Positions 61,501 through 64,000 of a stretch of 64,000 nucleotides of DNA are shown here, in pieces. Origin of the DNA: Chrysomallon squamiferum (lineage: Eukaryota > Mollusca > Gastropoda > Neomphalida > Peltospiridae); the NCBI GenBank assembly GCA_012295275.1, contig CM022678.1, forward strand, positions 6,131,059 through 6,195,058, given 5' to 3'. The position numbers were made by a program, and so were the translations under genes. Every line of letters starts with the position of its first letter. The first letter of the stretch is position 1. The notes under the pieces were generated by a model. That model ran no database searches and was not told the DNA's origin. It saw only the letters and a program-made list of their open reading frames with translations.

Positions 61501-62232
61501 AGTACAGATTAATTACTTTTTTTATTTATTTAATATTAAATCATCTTTACTTACTTACGTACGTATTGTTGTGAAATACTGTAATTAAATTATTTTTGTA
61601 AAAACACATACTAATATGCATTTGCTACTCCCTCATTGAATATTAATTATAAATTAAATTTTGTGGAATAATGTAACTGAATGCTTAGAAATATGTTAAA
61701 TTATATTGTAGAAACATCTATTGATCATACACATACATATATATATTAATGTTCTTTTTATAGCACTAGAATTCAGTTTTATAAATATATTTGTAGAAAG
61801 TTATTTTCAACAAAAGTGCTGCCTTAAATCAGTTCAGTTTCATGAATATATAAACTAATGCTCTTCATGTAAACATTGAAGAACTGTTTTTCCCATTTTT
61901 ATTTTTTACCATCAAGTTTCAAAAATTATTTTCTGTTAATATACCACTAATAATGGTATAAAAAAAAAATGTGTGTGAATTCTTTCTTTTTCAAAAATAT
62001 ATTCTCAGTTTTATTAAAATGGAAATCTAAAAAAAAAAAAAAAAAAATGACCATTTTTTATAAAAACATGTAAATAACCATCATTTGACAATTCTCAGGA
62101 TTTTTGAAGAAAAAAAAGTTTTCACATTTTTCTTCTTCTTCTTTTCAGGAAGCTATTGAGAGGCACAAGAAAAAAATTGGCCAGCTAAAACATGAGGAAG
62201 AGAAAACAAAGAAAAATTATGATTCAGATTAA
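55728..62232 (+). CDS. ATP5IF1: ATP synthase inhibitory factor 1 (IF1), mitochondrial
   Basis: Seven exons with AG/GT ends: 55728-55771, 56341-56386, 58280-58305, 58535-58598, 59665-59745, 60220-60300 and 62149-62232. They join into 141 codons plus TAA. The N-terminus (MALRIRVSNTLRLIG) is an Arg-rich mitochondrial presequence, followed by a Gly/Ser-rich stretch. Then comes the IF1 inhibitory motif SIRDAGGSFGKMEAAQEEQY (residues 37-56) and FRK, and a long Glu/Lys/His-rich coiled coil. IF1 binds the F1 catalytic interface in the matrix and blocks ATP hydrolysis when the membrane potential collapses. Mammalian precursors are about 106-110 residues; the excess is one 27-residue unit from duplicated exons 5 and 6. 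Using only one gives 114 residues. AATAAA lies at 62533. Confidence 0.9.
57567..57774. mobile_element. Small piggyBac-like MITE in IF1 intron 2
   Basis: Flanked by TTAA on both sides. Inverted ends ttaacaagttcggtgctggg and gcaccaacagtgttaa pair imperfectly. Length is about 208 bp and non-coding. TTAA target sites are typical of piggyBac transposons. Confidence 0.55.
58180..58206. repeat. (TA)n microsatellite in IF1 intron 2
   Basis: TA dinucleotides about 75 bases before exon 3. Confidence 0.9.
58735..59170. repeat. Diverged tandem repeat in IF1 intron 4
   Basis: Repeated phrases such as gtgaaattgagtgacaattcagtgtgaaa and gatgaattcagtgtgaaact with a period near 30-45 bases. It is similar in style, but not in sequence, to the intronic arrays of the minus-strand genes. 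Confidence 0.5.
59665..59745 (+). CDS. ATP5IF1: IF1 exon 5 (coiled-coil variant a)
   Basis: 81 bp, phase 0 at both ends. It starts QAEQLKEMRKMM and continues ADEIEYHSKQIETHK: two His, with Tyr in place of the first His of the conserved HH pair. Confidence 0.8.
60220..60300 (+). CDS. ATP5IF1: IF1 exon 6 (coiled-coil variant b)
   Basis: 81 bp, phase 0 at both ends. It starts QAEQLEKLHQHL and continues EEEVSHHEESIKQHK: five His including the HH pair, closer to the vertebrate EEEIVHHKKEI segment. Confidence 0.8.
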
Positions 62233-64000
62233 ATGGACATTTTAAAAAATAGAATTTTTTTTAGTCCTACAAGAAAGAAGAAATTATATATAAATTGTGA
62301 CAGTGTGTGTGACTTTTTTTTTCTGATTTTTTTCTGATTTTTCTGTGTACATACATTTTTTTCTAAAGTAATCAGAATGAACGAATCCGTACACTTTTTG
62401 GATTTTGATTTTATGTGGACACTATTTTTTCTTTTTTCTTTTTTTCTTTTAATTGTTATTTCATTCCTGAAAACTGGATTTTTGATGGAAAATGTTTTTT
62501 TTTTTTTTTTTTAGTGTTTAATTTTTGGCATAAATAAAAAAAATCGTGAGAGTAAATACAGAATCTATTGATGGAAGATTTTGTTTTAGTTTTCATTTTC
62601 TATTAGTTTAGTTTAGTTAGTTAGTTAGCACGTAAGTTGGGTGTAAACAGAAATACATTTCAGTTTGATTGTTTGGCATTTTACCTTAGGACATACATGA
62701 CCAGGAGATCAACCATCAAGTGGTTTTTGCTGTGTGACTGGGGTAGATCAATGTAAAGATGGATCTTGTTGCTAAATAAGGAGGGAGAGGGAGTGAGAGT
62801 GAGAGAGAGTGAGTGTGAGAGCGAGTATCTGAATAACAGTTACTTAATCTTGTGATGGTTAGTATGACAAATTTGACCTGTGCAGGATAAAACTGAAATC
62901 TTAAACACATTAAGCATTTATTTCTTTTATCCATGCAAACCTAGATAATACAAATACTAAATGAAATTAATTGTTCTCTTTCTCAGTTCGCCACTCTCGA
63001 GGGTTGTAAGTTCATTACTTTTAAAAATGTCAGTTCTAAGTCGGGCAGTAAATATGTATCTTTGAACAGTGTATATGTAAATAAATAGCTTATTGCAGTA
63101 AAAAGAGTTGCTTCTGAAAAAAAACTGCATTTAAATTTAACTAGTCTTATTTTGCCACTATTTATATTGATTGCTGTAAAATAACAATCCCATAACAAAT
63201 TAAATTTGGTAATTTAATAAGCAACAAATCTGTACATTATTATGATTATTAACTTACGGTATGCTGCAAATATTCATAAATGACTAAAATACTGGCCTGA
63301 TTAGAGAATAACAACAACAATGAAAATGCGACTTGTGATCTAAAATATACATAAAATGTTTAATAAATTACATAGTAATGACTTACGATCAAAAAAAAAA
63401 AAATATATATATATATAAAAATAAATAAAAGTATATTTTGATATTTGCTTTTTCGAAAACAAGTGAGGTTTTCTCAATTGTATATTTGCCTCCCCCTACT
63501 ATTTAAAACAAACCAACAGCAAATATGATTTGCTATAATTATTTTTGCTATATTAAAAAGAACACACATTGTAACTGTGCTCTGAGTAAAAATGTCTTAT
63601 AATGTACCGACTTGCATCTTGAAGATGGTTCAATTAACTAGGTCACTGACAGATTACTTGGCAAATGGGCTGCAACAGAAAACTAGCAAATTTGCATAAA
63701 AGATTCTCTGTGATCTCTGAAGGTTTTGGGTCGTTTCTTATTAAAATACCATGTCTGGAACTTTAGAAGTGATAAAGTAAAGAAGAGGTGCCAGCAACTT
63801 ACCTGAAATAAAAACTCAAAATGCTGGTTTTTTGCATTCTTCAAATTCTTTAATTAATTTAAATCAATACATTATATTATTGTAAAGATTTTGGCACGTG
63901 AAAAAAAAAAAAAAGAAGAAAAGAAAAACAAAAATACTGTTCTAGATTTGATATGAAAGAAAGATGTGTTTACAAAATATACATTTTCAGTATTCATAAA
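62233..64000. other. IF1 3' UTR and downstream intergenic DNA
   Basis: AATAAA at 62533-62538 is a plausible IF1 polyadenylation signal. Beyond it lie a GA-rich simple repeat (about 62780-62822), poly-A and TA runs near 63390-63416, and no exon-like sequence that I can support. Confidence 0.5.

Noticed and set aside
1-64000. tRNA or rRNA genes
   Set aside because: No cloverleaf-like A/B-box pairs or rRNA segments noticed by eye; a tRNAscan run would be needed to exclude them fully.

Overview
This 64 kb window is AT-rich animal DNA: genes with GT-AG introns, dense microsatellites, and decayed Tigger, Ty3/Gypsy, Penelope-like and hAT/piggyBac-type elements. It resembles a lophotrochozoan, most likely a mollusc and possibly a cephalopod. 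That assignment is an inference from repeat style and gene content; no species-diagnostic sequence was seen.

Layout. (1) 1-2 kb holds the last two exons of an unrecognised plus-strand gene. (2) 2-6.8 kb, 18.3-24 kb and 32.4-36.9 kb are arrays of an AT-rich, non-coding unit of about 1.45 kb. (3) Three tandem minus-strand paralogues lie at about 6.9-13.3 kb (copy 1), 24.4-30.4 kb (copy 2) and 43.4-53.1 kb (copy 3), with a fourth 3'-flank remnant at about 36.96-37.16 kb. (4) Copies 1 and 2 each carry a decayed Tigger transposase at their 5' end; copy 1 also carries a Gypsy insertion. (5) 37.16-38.57 kb holds a Penelope-like fragment next to a second copy of the left gene's last exon. (6) 38.6-43.1 kb has no gene that I can support. 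(7) 55.7-62.2 kb, divergent from copy 3, is a seven-exon gene for the mitochondrial ATP synthase inhibitor IF1.

The standout is the minus-strand family. Joining exons by splice site and phase, copy 3 encodes eight A20-type zinc fingers, three copies of a linker module, a divergent macro-like domain, a Cys/His RING-like cluster and a C-terminal caspase/metacaspase-like domain (YFTGH and DCCYSGG motifs). Family knowledge suggests ubiquitin recognition (A20), ADP-ribose recognition (macro), possible ubiquitin ligation (RING) and proteolysis, as in an innate immunity or cell-death regulator; that function is inference. The paralogues are decaying differently. Copy 1 keeps an intact macro-to-caspase frame but has no A20 exon here. 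Copy 2 has Ser for the catalytic Cys and has lost the RING-like exon. Copy 3 has the full N-terminus but a 1-bp deletion in the caspase p10-like region. Nearly all internal exons are symmetric phase 1, so losses and duplications can stay in frame.

IF1 has a second surprise: two adjacent 81-bp phase-0 exons, both starting QAEQL, each encode the same coiled-coil segment. This suggests mutually exclusive splicing or a lengthened inhibitor.
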